NCBI GenBank assembly: GCA_017643385.1
Contig: JAEPNN010000005.1
Coordinates: 1-64,000, forward strand
Reading direction: 5' to 3'
Length of the DNA stretch: 64,000 nt
From: Dinoroseobacter sp.
GTDB taxonomy: Bacteria; Pseudomonadota; Alphaproteobacteria; Rhodobacterales; Rhodobacteraceae
The notes beneath the pieces are model-generated. The model made no database searches. It was not told where the DNA came from and worked only from the letters and a program-made list of their open reading frames with translations. This document shows positions 55,370 to 64,000 of this stretch, piece after piece. The translations under genes were made by a program, and so were the position numbers. Numbering within the stretch: position 1 is the first letter of the stretch; every line of letters starts with the position of its first letter.

Positions 55370-56619
55370 GTCATCTCGGTCTCAAGAATTTGCAGCGCCT
55401 TCAAGATACCGTCTTCTGCTACAAGCTCTGGAGCGTAAGGGATCAACGGGATGGGGTCGCCAGTGAAATCGCCACCAACGAGAACCAAAACAGGTTTGCC
55501 ATTGCTCCGGACTTCAGTCTCCAGCAGATCTTCATCATAGACCAATTCAAGGACCGGATCAGGTTTGGTCTGGTCGTGTAGAAAGCCCACGACATTTGAA
55601 CCAAACGCCATGCCTTCGATTACAGGGGGGAGTTGCCCGTCACCCGGCTGTACAAAATCTCCGATCAGAAGCGTATTTGATCCACCTTCGATCATCACGT
55701 CATCGTTGGTACCAATCACGACCAAATTCTCACCGACTGTCAGACTGATCACATCTCCTTGGTCGGTATCAATGATGTTATCCGACTGATTTTCTAGCTC
55801 GGCTGCGAGCACCACGTCGACGCCAGGACCGGGATCGATTGTATCTTCCCCAATACCACCGATGATAACGTCATCACCGCCGCGGCCGAAAATCACGTCA
55901 GCGCCGCGTTCTCCAAGGATGAGATCGTCTCCGCCGCCACCATCAAGGCGGTCTGCCCAAGTCCCACCAACCAAGACATCCGTACCAGCGCCCCCAAAAA
56001 GTACGTCTTTCTGATCGCCCCCAAACAGAACATCATCCCCTTGGTTGCCAAAGAGCGTATCTTTTCCACCCTGCCCATAAAGCGCATCGTTATCCGCGCC
56101 ACCGTAGAGGGTGTCCTCACCGCCATTGCCCAATAGCACGTCTTCGTCAGAGCCCCCGCGCAATACGTCGGCGCCGGGTCCACCGACGAGATAGTCGCTT
56201 CCAGCGTCACCCGTCAGGGTATCATTTCCCCAGTTCCCACGGATGATGTCGTCACCATCCGCCCCCTGAATCCTGTCGTTACCGCCTTGGCCAAACCCCA
56301 CATCATCGCCGCGTCCAAGATAGATCGTGTCATTGCCTTTACCCGCAAGGACAACATCATCTCCGCCCCATGAACTGATGAGATTGTTTGCGTCGTCTCC
56401 CTCAAGAAGATCACTTCCAGACGTACCTGTCACCAAGCTTTCGCCCGTAGCGTTGATCGCGTCGAGAAGATCAAGATTGTCGAAAGCATCATTCTGCGGG
56501 GCGCTGGGTGGTGTCTCACTGATTGGATCGGGTTCTTCGTCCCCGTCCAAGGGCAGGAGCATTGAAATGGTGGTCCCACCAAAAAGAAGGGCAACGATGA
56601 CGCCTGAGGCAAACAGCAT
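55366..56619 (-). CDS. Membrane-anchored RTX calcium-binding protein, paralogue 1
   Basis: This 417-residue protein has an N-terminal transmembrane helix (about 4-23) and an acidic Pro-rich linker. About ten to fifteen RTX nonapeptides of the GGxGxDxLx type follow (about 65-255; examples GGDDVVLAGKGNDTIYLGRG, GGADNDALYGQGGKDTLFG). A beta domain (about 255-417) closes it. RTX repeats form calcium-binding beta-rolls. The helix makes a tethered rather than type-I-secreted protein likely. The ATG follows AAGGAG. Confidence 0.88.
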   Translation of the reverse strand: MLFASGVIVALLFGGTTISMLLPLDGDEEPDPISETPPSAPQNDAFDNLDLLDAINATGESLVTGTSGSDLLEGDDANNLISSWGGDDVVLAGKGNDTIYLGRGDDVGFGQGGNDRIQGADGDDIIRGNWGNDTLTGDAGSDYLVGGPGADVLRGGSDEDVLLGNGGEDTLYGGADNDALYGQGGKDTLFGNQGDDVLFGGDQKDVLFGGAGTDVLVGGTWADRLDGGGGDDLILGERGADVIFGRGGDDVIIGGIGEDTIDPGPGVDVVLAAELENQSDNIIDTDQGDVISLTVGENLVVIGTNDDVMIEGGSNTLLIGDFVQPGDGQLPPVIEGMAFGSNVVGFLHDQTKPDPVLELVYDEDLLETEVRSNGKPVLVLVGGDFTGDPIPLIPYAPELVAEDGILKALQILETEMT

Positions 56620-56666
56620 GACGGGGGCTCCTTGTCACTTAGACGGCCGCAAGGTTTGCTTACAGA

Positions 56667-56699
56667 ACATGGGCCCCAAGAAAACAAGGGGGCCCATGT
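56667..56699 (-). terminator. Strong hairpin between RTX genes
   Basis: ACATGGGCCCC pairs perfectly over 11 bp with GGGGCCCATGT across an 11-base loop, between the stop of RTX paralogue 2 and the start of paralogue 1. No clear T run follows on the minus strand, so it may be an attenuator or RNA stabiliser rather than a full terminator. Confidence 0.5.
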
Positions 56700-56737
56700 G
56701 TCAGTTTATGGCCGCGCCCCAATCGGGACGCAGGCTA

Positions 56738-58072
56738 TTATATTACCGGTGCAGGTGCGGGTGCCGGCGGCATTGGGATCGTATCTGGATAGGCCTCCAG
56801 TTCGATCTCGCTGCCATCCAGTTCAACACCCTGAACAACCATCACCAATGCGCCATCCATACGGATTTCAGTGTCACCATCCACAATGAACAGTTCGACA
56901 TCAGGGATATCACCGCCCCCATCTGGCTCTTTGTAGTACAAGCGGATCGCATCATCTTCGGCGGTGTAGTCCTGCACGATGGCAGGGAACCCACCCGTGA
57001 AGTCACCCGCAGCGAAGGTATCATCGCCCTCGCCACCAATGCCAACGTCGTCGCACCCCATCAGAAGTGTATCGTCGCCATCACCACCCTGCAATTTGTC
57101 GGCATCATCGGTGTCTTGGAACATGCCAGTTGTCTGATCGGTCCAGAGACCCACCAGCACGTCATCACCTTGGCCGCCCCGCATGTCATCCTTGCCGAAG
57201 TTACCAAATAAGGTATCCGCACCATCGCCACCGTTGAGGAAATCGTTCCCGTCGCCCCCGAAGAGAACGTCGTCCCCGTCGTTTCCATAAACGCGGTCTG
57301 CTTGGTCGCCGCCATAAGCTACGTCGTCACCGTCTCCGCCAGAAAGCGTATCTTTGCCGCTTCCGCCCACGAGCACGTCTTCGCCGTCGCCACCAAGCAA
57401 TCGGTCATTGCCTGCGCCGCCTCCGACGATGTCGTCGCCATCACCGCCAGACACCAGATCACGACCCGTACCCCCGGATACAAGGTCGTTGCCATCATAC
57501 CCGTAGACGCGGTCAGCACCGCTACCGCCGTAGACCTCGTCATTGCCGGCACCGCCACGAACAATGTCGTTGCTGGTTCCGCCGATCACGATATCATCGC
57601 CTTCGGCTCCATCGACATCATCTTCACCGGAGCCTCCGTCTACGTAGTCAGCGCCTTCGTTTCCGTTCAGGAGATCATTGCCACTCCCGCCGAAAATGTT
57701 GTCTTTGCCCGGACCACCATTTGCCGTGTCGTCACCAGGGTTGCCGTAGATGACGTCGTCGCCTTCATTACCAGCTAGATAATCATCGCCTGCTTTACCT
57801 GTGAGGTAATCGTTGCCGATACGACCCCGCAGAACATCGTCCCCCGCGCGACCGTTAATGTAGTCGTCCCCAGACGTTCCACCAAGAAGAGGGTCATCGC
57901 CATTGGTGCCGCGAATCTCGTTCAAAAGACTCAAGTCATCATCAAGCGGGCTATCGGGTTCTGCAGGTGGTGCAAAATCGGTCTCGTCTTCTTCCGGTGT
58001 GCCGTCCGGCAGAACAAAAGATACGGCAGTCCCTGCGAACAAAAGGGCAAGCAGCCCAGCAATCCCCAACAT
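56738..58072 (-). CDS. Membrane-anchored RTX calcium-binding protein, paralogue 2
   Basis: This protein of about 444 residues has an N-terminal transmembrane helix (MLGIAGLLALLFAGTAVSFV), an acidic linker (GTPEEDETDFAPPAEPDSPL), and the longest RTX block of the three, about 55-330, for example GGAGNDRLLGGDGEDVLVGG. A C-terminal domain beginning GEGDDTFAAGDFTGGFPAIV and ending in a Pro-rich tail follows. The start at 58072 has AGGAG nine bases upstream; a TTG at 58093 is less likely. Its linker and first repeat resemble paralogue 1. Confidence 0.88.
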   Translation of the reverse strand: MLGIAGLLALLFAGTAVSFVLPDGTPEEDETDFAPPAEPDSPLDDDLSLLNEIRGTNGDDPLLGGTSGDDYINGRAGDDVLRGRIGNDYLTGKAGDDYLAGNEGDDVIYGNPGDDTANGGPGKDNIFGGSGNDLLNGNEGADYVDGGSGEDDVDGAEGDDIVIGGTSNDIVRGGAGNDEVYGGSGADRVYGYDGNDLVSGGTGRDLVSGGDGDDIVGGGAGNDRLLGGDGEDVLVGGSGKDTLSGGDGDDVAYGGDQADRVYGNDGDDVLFGGDGNDFLNGGDGADTLFGNFGKDDMRGGQGDDVLVGLWTDQTTGMFQDTDDADKLQGGDGDDTLLMGCDDVGIGGEGDDTFAAGDFTGGFPAIVQDYTAEDDAIRLYYKEPDGGGDIPDVELFIVDGDTEIRMDGALVMVVQGVELDGSEIELEAYPDTIPMPPAPAPAPVI

Positions 58073-58294
58073 TTGTGTAACTCCTACGTACAAATCCCCA
58101 GTGGGGCAACGGTATAGAAAGCTGGCGATTGAGGCAGTGTATTCTGAATTTAGTCTATATTTTGCCGTAATTTAGCAGGTTTCGTTCAACAATTCAGCGC
58201 AGTGCATATTTATTGTTTCAGGTATTAACACGACCTTAACGTTTCGCCCTACCACCACTCGAATCGCGACACAGAGCTTCGATACGGCATTGGC

Positions 58295-58326
58295 ATAAAA
58301 AAAGGCGCCCGAGGGAACGGACGCCT
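58295..58326 (-). terminator. Rho-independent terminator after RTX paralogue 3
   Basis: AGGCG-TCCG pairs with CGGG-CGCCT and is followed by seven T on the minus strand, about 25 bases past the stop at 58352. Confidence 0.8.
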
Positions 58327-58351
58327 ATCCTTACTGAAGCGTTGGACTTTT

Positions 58352-59398
58352 TTAGCCCAACGGCAAAAGTTGTACGTCGTCTGTCGAACCAAGTGCGCCC
58401 AAACCAGCCTTCTCGAGCAATGCAATTTCGTCGCCATCCAATGATACCTGCACAACCTGTGACAACTCGGTAGTCGAGAATTGAACAATCGGTATACCGG
58501 CATACTTCGAAGGATCGTATTGAATGACCAAGCGATCGCCTTCGTCAAAGTCGAAATCGGTGATCAACGCACCGCCTTCGCCCACATCAATCTGATCGGA
58601 AAGGATGAATTCATCGCCACCATTATTGCCAGTCGCAATATCCCCGCGGCCAATCCAAATCGTATCATTACCGATACCACCAACAGCTTCGTCCGATGTT
58701 TCTGTATCGTTATTTGTGTATTTCGTGGGATCAACCAGGTTCAATTCACCTGAAACGAGCAGATCGTCAGCATTCCCACCGTTGATTGTATCTGCCCCTT
58801 GCCCACCGATGACGACATCAAGGCCCTTGCCACCAGAAACGATGTCCGCACCAGCCCCCCCATCAACAAAGTCGTAGCCGCGACCACCATCAATGATATC
58901 GTTGCCCGCCTCGCCGAAGAGTTCATCGTATCCCTGACCACCCAGGATTTCGTCTGCATTATCGCCACCAAAGATCCGGTCGCTGTCGTTGCCACCGTCA
59001 ATAAAGTCAGCACCGCCATCACCAAAGATCAGGTCGCTGCCAAAATTACCAAATAGGCGGTCGGCATTTTGTTCGCCGCGGATCGTATCATTCCCACCTC
59101 GGCCTTCGATCGTATCTTCGCCTGCCCCTCCAAGGAGGATGTCCGCACTGGAGAAACCATCAATCGTATCGTTGCCGTCGCCGCCATCGATCTTGTCAGG
59201 AAACTTTGTCCCGACCAGAGTGTCATCCCCTTGCGTACCGATAATTCCTGGAGCCGAAATGCTAGATGCCCCAAATTCGGGGGTAGCCAACGCATCTTCA
59301 GAGCTCTGCTCGCTATCGTCATCGTCTTCCGTTACGAAGTCATACACCAGAAAGCCTATCGCGACAGGCGCCACCAAGGTCAGAAGTAGAAAAAGCAT
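58352..59398 (-). CDS. Membrane-anchored RTX calcium-binding protein, paralogue 3
   Basis: This 348-residue protein has an N-terminal transmembrane helix (MLFLLLTLVAPVAIGFLVYDF), an acidic EDDDDSEQSSEDALATPE linker, and RTX repeats at about 60-230 (GGAGEDTIEGRGGNDTIRGE). A C-terminal domain ends VSLDGDEIALLEKAGLGALG. The start at 59398 follows GGGAG. It is the most divergent of the three. Its own terminator separates it from paralogue 2, so the three are probably transcribed separately. Confidence 0.88.
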   Translation of the reverse strand: MLFLLLTLVAPVAIGFLVYDFVTEDDDDSEQSSEDALATPEFGASSISAPGIIGTQGDDTLVGTKFPDKIDGGDGNDTIDGFSSADILLGGAGEDTIEGRGGNDTIRGEQNADRLFGNFGSDLIFGDGGADFIDGGNDSDRIFGGDNADEILGGQGYDELFGEAGNDIIDGGRGYDFVDGGAGADIVSGGKGLDVVIGGQGADTINGGNADDLLVSGELNLVDPTKYTNNDTETSDEAVGGIGNDTIWIGRGDIATGNNGGDEFILSDQIDVGEGGALITDFDFDEGDRLVIQYDPSKYAGIPIVQFSTTELSQVVQVSLDGDEIALLEKAGLGALGSTDDVQLLPLG

Positions 59399-59652
59399 CG
59401 TCACACTCCCGGGCAAAACCGCCCAAATCCACCTGAAAAGATCATTCAGGTTTAGGCCGACTCGCAGTCCAACGCGATGCTTACAAAAGAAACATACTGT
59501 TTCACGCTATGTTTTCTTCTGGGAAATGCCTCTTTCCTTTTATCAGGAACGCGCCTATACGCCCCCATCCGCGATCGCGGACCATACCTCCATGGGCCCT
59601 GCTGGACGACATCCCGGCTTGCGCCATTCCTCTAACTGACAAGGAGACCCCG

Positions 59653-59922
59653 ATGTCGATTACTGTCGAAGAAAAGAACCGCCTGATGAAGGAATACGCG
59701 ACCAAGGAAGGCGACACCGGTTCGCCTGAAGTCCAGGTTGCAATTCTGTCGTCGCGCATCGCGACCCTGACCGAGCACTTCAAAACGCATAAGAAAGACA
59801 ACCACTCTCGTCGTGGCCTTCTTATGATGGTTGCCCAGCGCCGCAAACTGCTGGACTACCTGAAGGGTAAGGATGAGGCGCGTTACACCGATCTGATCAA
59901 GCGGCTGGGCCTGCGTCGTTAA
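59653..59922 (+). CDS. rpsO: RpsO, small-subunit ribosomal protein uS15
   Basis: This 89-residue protein binds 16S rRNA early in 30S assembly. The product starts [20 protein letters not shown] and contains [14 protein letters not shown] and [20 protein letters not shown], all uS15 signatures. AAGGAG precedes the ATG at 59653; a longer in-frame start is noise. It is followed by a perfect terminator. The usual downstream partner pnp is separated here by about 525 bases holding a decayed gene. Confidence 0.97.
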   Translation: MSITVEEKNRLMKEYATKEGDTGSPEVQVAILSSRIATLTEHFKTHKKDNHSRRGLLMMVAQRRKLLDYLKGKDEARYTDLIKRLGLRR

Positions 59923-59947
59923 TCGCGGCCAATCCAGACCAACGCGG

Positions 59948-59970
59948 CGCGCCCCACGGGGCGCGTTTTG
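59948..59970 (+). terminator. Rho-independent terminator after rpsO
   Basis: CGCGCCC pairs with GGGCGCG over 7 bp across a short loop, followed by TTTT. Confidence 0.8.
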
Positions 59971-60088
59971 CGTTTGAGGACCGTGTTGTCCGGGAGTATC
60001 GTATAGCATCTATCCAACAGGTCTCTGAAACGTGTCTTTGAATTTCTCCTGAGCCTTCTGAAATCGGGCCCAAACCAAAGGGGAGCCG

Positions 60089-60282
60089 ATGCGCGTGAAA
60101 GCTGAATTCGACGAACGTGTCGTGATCTGATCCGCCCAGAAAACCGGAAACGGGTACCTTCTTCCGCCGGAGGTGTCGAGCGGTGCATGTTGGACAGGAT
60201 CGGTGATGAAGTTGCACGGGCCACATCGCTGGTTCGGATTGCGGCCAACTCCAGTTTTCCGCCCCATTCCCACGGCGGCTAA
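60089..60282 (+). pseudogene. Decayed ChrR-type cupin (anti-sigma-like) gene
   Basis: A good ribosome site (AAGGGGAG) precedes ATG 60089. The frame reads [13 protein letters not shown] then hits TGA at 60128. In a shifted frame it continues as [38 protein letters not shown] and [12 protein letters not shown], then TAA at 60280. [19 protein letters not shown], followed by a PPHxHGGGEE cupin motif, is characteristic of ChrR cupin-like proteins. The gene has thus lost frame and everything after the first metal-binding histidines. The family identification rests on recall of this segment. Confidence 0.55.
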
Positions 60283-60448
60283 CTCCTTCCTTTTCAAATT
60301 CGATAAAAACCTGTAAGGCCCGCGCATCTGAGACGACGCGCTTTGATCCCGGCGTTCGCGAAAGGACAGGGATCGGCGGCAATGGGGCCGCCATTATCAA
60401 TGGAAGACCCGGGAGGGCCCGGGAGAGCTTCCTGACAGGAAACGACAT
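60283..60448 (+). other. Remaining part of the rpsO-pnp gap, leader of pnp
   Basis: No gene is seen here. Hairpin-forming elements near 60372-60392 (GGCGGC/GCCGCC) and 60406-60425 (CCCGGGAGGGCCCGGG-like) lie in the pnp leader and could be processing sites, since pnp leaders are RNase III and PNPase targets in other bacteria. That role is inference. Confidence 0.4.
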
Positions 60449-62587
60449 ATGTTCAAAGAAGTGAAAAAATCCGTCGAGTGGGGCGAAGATACGCTGACAC
60501 TCGAAACCGGCAAAGTTGCCCGCCAGGCAGACGGCTCGGTCATCGCGACCTATGGTGAAACCTCCGTCATGGCCAACGTCACCTTTGCCCGTGAACAAAA
60601 GCCAGGACAGGACTTCTTCCCGCTGACCGTTCACTACAACGAAAAATATTATGCCGCCGGTAAGATCCCGGGCGGCTTCTTCAAACGTGAAGCGCGTCCG
60701 ACCGAAAAAGAGACGCTGACCTCGCGCCTCATCGACCGGCCGATCCGTCCACTGTTTGTCGATGGCTTCAAAAACGAAGTCCTCGTCATCTGTACCGTGC
60801 TCAGCCACGACCTCGATAACGATCCAGACATCGTTGCGATGATCGCAGCCTCTGCTGCGCTGACCATCTCCGGTGTTCCGTTCATGGGTCCGATCGCTGC
60901 CGCACGCGTTGGTTTTGAGGATGGTGAATATGTTCTGAACCCGACCGTCGATGACATGCACGAGCTGCGCAACAATCCAGACCAGCGTTTGGACCTTGTG
61001 GTTGCCGGCACCAAAGACGCGGTGATGATGGTAGAATCGGAAGCCTATGAGCTCTCCGAAGCTGAAATGCTGGGCGCCGTGAAGTTCGGCCACGAGCAGA
61101 TGCAGCCGGTAATCGACCTGATCATCGATCTTGCAGAAGACGCGGCCAACGAACCATTCGACTTCTCAGCCCCTGACTATTCCGCACTTTACGAAAAGGT
61201 GAAGTCCATCGGCGAAGCGCAGATGCGCGACGCCTACGGCATTACCGACAAGCAAGAGCGTGTAGCCGCAGTGTCCGCTGCAAAAGAGGCGATCAAGGCT
61301 GAGCTGTCTGAAGAAGAGTTGGGCGACGCTAACCTTGGTACCGCCTTGAAGAAACTGGAATCCGGTGTTCTGCGCGGCGATGTGGTCAAGAACGGCAAGC
61401 GGATCGACGGCCGTGCACTCGACACCGTGCGCCCGATCAACTCTGAAGTAGGCTTCCTGCCTCGGACACACGGGTCTGCACTGTTCACCCGTGGGGAGAC
61501 CCAGGGCCTCGTTGTCACCACCCTCGGGACCGGCGACGATGAGCAGATGATCGACGCGCTACAGGGCACCTACCGGTCGAACTTCCTGCTGCATTACAAC
61601 TTCCCTCCCTATTCGGTGGGTGAAGTTGGCCGCTTCGGTCCTCCCGGACGTCGCGAGATCGGTCACGGCAAGCTTGCATGGCGTGCGCTGCAGGCGGTTC
61701 TGCCGGCGGCAACCGATTTCCCTTACACCATCCGCGTTGTCTCTGAGATCACCGAATCCAACGGATCATCTTCGATGGCTTCGGTCTGCGGCGGTTCGCT
61801 GTCGATGATGGACGCAGGTGTGCCACTGAAAGCACCGGTTGCCGGTGTGGCCATGGGTCTGGTGTTGGAAGATGACGGCGACTACGCCGTGTTGACCGAC
61901 ATTCTGGGCGATGAAGATCACCTCGGTGACATGGACTTCAAAGTGGCCGGGACCGCCGAAGGCATCACCTCGCTGCAGATGGACATCAAGGTGGCAGGCA
62001 TCACGCCCGAGATCATGGAAAAAGCGCTCGATCAGGCAAAAGCTGGTCGTCTGCACATCCTGGACGAAATGGGCAAAGCCTTGACCGAGGGACGTCAGGA
62101 GTTCTCTGAACACGCACCGCGCATCGAAACCATGCAGATCCCTACCGACAAGATCCGTGAAGTGATCGGCTCGGGCGGCAAGGTTATCCGTGAGATCGTG
62201 GAAACCTCGGGCGCCAAGGTCGACATCAACGACGACGGTATCATCAAGATTGCATCGGCCAATGGCGAGGCGATCAAGAAGGCCTACGAGATGATCCATT
62301 CGATCGTGGCCGAGCCCGAAGAGGGCAAGATCTACACCGGTAAGGTCGTGAAGATTGTCGATTTCGGTGCCTTCGTGAACTTCTTCGGCAAGCGCGACGG
62401 TCTGGTCCACGTGTCCCAGATCGAAAACCGCCGCCTGAACCACCCTTCAGATGTTCTGAAGGAAGGTCAGGAAGTGAAAGTGAAACTTTTGGGCTTCGAC
62501 GATCGCGGCAAGGTTCGTCTGGCCATGAAGATGGTCGACCAGGAAACCGGCGAAGAGATCAAGAAAGAAGAGAAGAGCGACGACTAA
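60449..62587 (+). CDS. pnp: Pnp, polynucleotide phosphorylase
   Basis: This 712-residue phosphorolytic 3'-5' exoribonuclease of the RNA degradosome has two RNase PH-like domains (about 1-215 and 310-545) and an alpha-helical linker. They are followed by a KH domain ([15 protein letters not shown]) and an S1 domain ([20 protein letters not shown]). The C-terminus is Glu/Lys-rich. It makes nucleoside diphosphates from RNA and phosphate. AGGAAA precedes the ATG. A strong terminator follows. Confidence 0.98.
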   Translation: MFKEVKKSVEWGEDTLTLETGKVARQADGSVIATYGETSVMANVTFAREQKPGQDFFPLTVHYNEKYYAAGKIPGGFFKREARPTEKETLTSRLIDRPIRPLFVDGFKNEVLVICTVLSHDLDNDPDIVAMIAASAALTISGVPFMGPIAAARVGFEDGEYVLNPTVDDMHELRNNPDQRLDLVVAGTKDAVMMVESEAYELSEAEMLGAVKFGHEQMQPVIDLIIDLAEDAANEPFDFSAPDYSALYEKVKSIGEAQMRDAYGITDKQERVAAVSAAKEAIKAELSEEELGDANLGTALKKLESGVLRGDVVKNGKRIDGRALDTVRPINSEVGFLPRTHGSALFTRGETQGLVVTTLGTGDDEQMIDALQGTYRSNFLLHYNFPPYSVGEVGRFGPPGRREIGHGKLAWRALQAVLPAATDFPYTIRVVSEITESNGSSSMASVCGGSLSMMDAGVPLKAPVAGVAMGLVLEDDGDYAVLTDILGDEDHLGDMDFKVAGTAEGITSLQMDIKVAGITPEIMEKALDQAKAGRLHILDEMGKALTEGRQEFSEHAPRIETMQIPTDKIREVIGSGGKVIREIVETSGAKVDINDDGIIKIASANGEAIKKAYEMIHSIVAEPEEGKIYTGKVVKIVDFGAFVNFFGKRDGLVHVSQIENRRLNHPSDVLKEGQEVKVKLLGFDDRGKVRLAMKMVDQETGEEIKKEEKSDD

Positions 62588-62615
62588 GGCGTCCTTTTCT
62601 CACACAAACGCTGCA

Positions 62616-62646
62616 AAGCCCCGGTGGAAACGCCGGGGCTTTTTTC
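62616..62646 (+). terminator. Rho-independent terminator after pnp
   Basis: AAGCCCCGG pairs with CCGGGGCTT across eight bases and is followed by six T. Confidence 0.9.
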
Positions 62647-62676
62647 GTATGGCGGAAAAGAACTCCGGAGAACGAC

Positions 62677-63375
62677 GTGATCGAAACCCTCGATACAGGC
62701 AGAGCACTTGCTCGAGAACTAGAGCTTCTGGATCGCGTGTCCCGCGATCCCTCGCAGCGGCTTTTGTGGCTGTGGCAGGGGTCGCAAAGCCTCGTGGTTC
62801 CCCGCAAACTGGCCGTGCACCCACGGTTCACAGAAGCGCAAGCCGAGCTTTCAAGCAGCGGCTGGACCGTCGAAACCCGTGCGACGGGCGGTGATGCGAC
62901 ACCTCAGGGCAAGGGGATCGTGAATGTCACCCACGTCTATGCCCTGCCCCCAAGCGCTCATTTTGATATGGACGCGGAATATGACCGTCTGTGCAGCCCC
63001 ATCGAGACCGCACTGGGGCCGCGCGCCTCGCGCGGATGGCAACCCGGCGCTTTCTGTGATGGGGCGCACAACGTGCAATGGAACGGCCTGAAATTTGCAG
63101 GAACCGCCATGCGCTTTCGCCCCAGCAGGGCCGACCGTTCCCGGGTGACCGTGATGGCCCACGCTTTGATGCTCTTTGATAGACCCGAAGAACACGCTAT
63201 CGCGGCAATCAACCGTTTGTTGTCAGCGTTGAATCAGGACCGCGTGATCCAGATCGGCGCGCATACAGGGCTTCCGCCAGGCAAAGACCCGGAGACCTTT
63301 TGCGAACACTTGATATCTGCGTTTGCACAGCTTCCGTTGCCCGAGAGCCCCACATTGGTCGAGCCAGCGGCCTAG
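62677..63375 (+). CDS. Lipoate-protein ligase / biotin ligase-like (BPL_LplA_LipB) family protein
   Basis: This 232-residue cytoplasmic protein has the catalytic-domain signatures LLWLWQGSQSLVVPRKLAVH, the mid segment GRASRGWQPGAFCDGAHNVQ-like stretch (about 110-130), and LKFAGTAMRFR with the catalytic-type Lys. Members attach lipoate or an octanoyl-like group to carrier proteins. The start is GTG 62677 with GGAG upstream. Whether it acts on lipoyl domains here is unknown. Confidence 0.75.
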   Translation: MIETLDTGRALARELELLDRVSRDPSQRLLWLWQGSQSLVVPRKLAVHPRFTEAQAELSSSGWTVETRATGGDATPQGKGIVNVTHVYALPPSAHFDMDAEYDRLCSPIETALGPRASRGWQPGAFCDGAHNVQWNGLKFAGTAMRFRPSRADRSRVTVMAHALMLFDRPEEHAIAAINRLLSALNQDRVIQIGAHTGLPPGKDPETFCEHLISAFAQLPLPESPTLVEPAA

Positions 63376-63920
63376 CCACCTTTCTGAAACATGCCCGTGC
63401 TTGCCTCGCGCTGGGCGGCAACGAACGCGTGCATGCCTTCACCTTCTTTTCGCAATCGATGGGCATCCGCCAAGTCCCAGACGCCGTATTTCGGAAGGTC
63501 CGTGGTTTTACTAAAGGCCCAGACGCCCAAGAGGACCCCGTATTCCAGCAAACCCCGCTTGCTTGCAGCCTCCAAAACAGGACCCAGCCGCCTGCGGTCG
63601 GCAGGCTTTGTGAATGACCGACCAAGCTTGGCCAGAAGATCGCCATATGAAATCGGACGACCCTTGCGCGCGGCCTTTTGCAACAGCTTGATCACTTTCT
63701 TGACCTCGGCTTCCAGCGCGGCATGCCATTGCTTCAGCGATAGCACCGAAACGAATGTGACACTTCCGATACTGACGCGTTCCAGAACCCCGCGCCTGAG
63801 CATAGCGCGTACCGCGGGCGGTGTGACATTCATCCAACGGGCAACAACGGGAATGGGCAGAACGCTGGATGACGTCGTCTCTGCCTCACGCAGATAGGTT
63901 TCGAGATTGGCGTAATGCAT
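63372..63920 (-). CDS. Small HTH-like protein of unknown function
   Basis: This 182-residue protein has a possible helix-turn-helix around PIPVVARWMNVTPPAVRAML and RRGVLERVSIG. A basic helical middle follows (AEVKKVIKLLQKAARKGRP) and a second helical domain (LLAKLGRSFTKPADRRRLG). No family is recognised with confidence. AGGGAG precedes ATG 63920. An 11-bp palindrome at 63942-63952 in its own leader may be an autoregulatory site. It converges with the ligase gene, overlapping by four bases. Confidence 0.7.
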   Translation of the reverse strand: MHYANLETYLREAETTSSSVLPIPVVARWMNVTPPAVRAMLRRGVLERVSIGSVTFVSVLSLKQWHAALEAEVKKVIKLLQKAARKGRPISYGDLLAKLGRSFTKPADRRRLGPVLEAASKRGLLEYGVLLGVWAFSKTTDLPKYGVWDLADAHRLRKEGEGMHAFVAAQREASTGMFQKGG

Positions 63921-63941
63921 ATTACTTCTCCCTCAATTTCT

Positions 63942-63952
63942 GCATAATATGC
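63942..63952. promoter_or_regulatory. Palindrome in the leader of the HTH-like gene
   Basis: GCATA-A-TATGC is a perfect inverted repeat 22 bases upstream of the start codon of the HTH-like gene at 63920. Confidence 0.35.
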
Positions 63953-63976
63953 TTTTGCAAATGATGCGAGAAGAAA

Positions 63977-64000
63977 CAAAAAAGGCCTCGGAAATCCGAG
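63977..64000 (-). terminator. Terminator of a gene right of the window (truncated)
   Basis: On the minus strand CTCGG and CCGAG pair around ATTT, flanked by GGCC and followed by at least six T. The outer left arm lies beyond the window edge. Confidence 0.55.

Noticed and set aside
55366-59398. Repetitive DNA that might look like a CRISPR or minisatellite
   Set aside because: The periodicity is the 27-base unit coding for RTX nonapeptides inside three protein genes, with no spacer-repeat structure or cas genes.
60010-60327. A 105-codon minus-strand frame in the rpsO-pnp gap
   Set aside because: It is the reverse of the ChrR-type cupin remnant, which explains the sequence better; no ribosome-binding site.
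59897-61093. A 398-codon minus-strand frame opposite pnp
   Set aside because: It is antisense to pnp and the rpsO-pnp leader, with no domain and no ribosome-binding site; a frame shadow.

Overview
The window is about 64 kb of a marine-type alphaproteobacterium. It is most likely a Rhodobacteraceae (Roseobacter-group) chromosome. The evidence is a set of gene neighbourhoods typical of that family: rsmB, heparinase-like, purH, lspA, DUF3035 (BamF-like) lipoprotein, M16 peptidase pair; an rpoE-chrR pair facing a five-gene sigma-E-type operon; and rbfA-truB beside rpsO-pnp. Hemolysin-type (RTX) proteins and a LivFGHKM-type transporter with embedded acyl-CoA ligases also fit. Gene density is high and nothing looks like a prophage, insertion sequence or CRISPR array. 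This is mostly core genome with a few accessory patches.

Left part (1-15 kb): the MsrPQ periplasmic methionine sulfoxide reductase, an FMN glutamate-synthase-like protein, two tandem fasciclin proteins, a VOC protein and an SDR. Then come ClpB with a recognisable heat-shock promoter, pyrF-dinB, an N-formylglutamate amidohydrolase-like gene, tRNA-Val(GAC), rpmJ (only 41 codons), and a large secreted protein with a caspase-like fold that has lost its cysteine.

Middle part (15-34 kb): a minus-strand operon of about 9 kb runs from 24324 to 15106. It encodes an AMP-forming CoA ligase, a complete branched-chain-type ABC importer, and at the far end a PaaK-like CoA ligase. Four very small membrane proteins are embedded in it, three with GTG or TTG starts. 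Palindromes lie in its promoter region. The pairing of importer and CoA ligases suggests uptake and activation of a carboxylic acid rather than an amino acid. Next are a stand-alone molybdenum formate dehydrogenase alpha subunit, a histidine phosphatase, and the rpoE-chrR locus. The latter has two divergent TGATCC-like promoters with 18-base spacers that drive rpoE-chrR and a five-gene oxidoreductase operon.

Right part (34-64 kb): a long minus-strand housekeeping run (rsmB, heparinase-like, purH, lspA, BamF-like, two M16 peptidases, mutL, rmuC), an SdhAF4-like gene, and an RND efflux pair with a divergent TetR regulator and a perfect operator-like palindrome. Then dapB, rbfA-truB-DUF1643, three membrane-anchored RTX calcium-binding proteins in a row, rpsO, a decayed ChrR-type cupin gene, pnp, a lipoate ligase-family protein and a small HTH-like protein. 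Several small genes in this list (rpmJ, the four operon microproteins and a 59-codon membrane protein at 24478) were found by reading the sequence directly.
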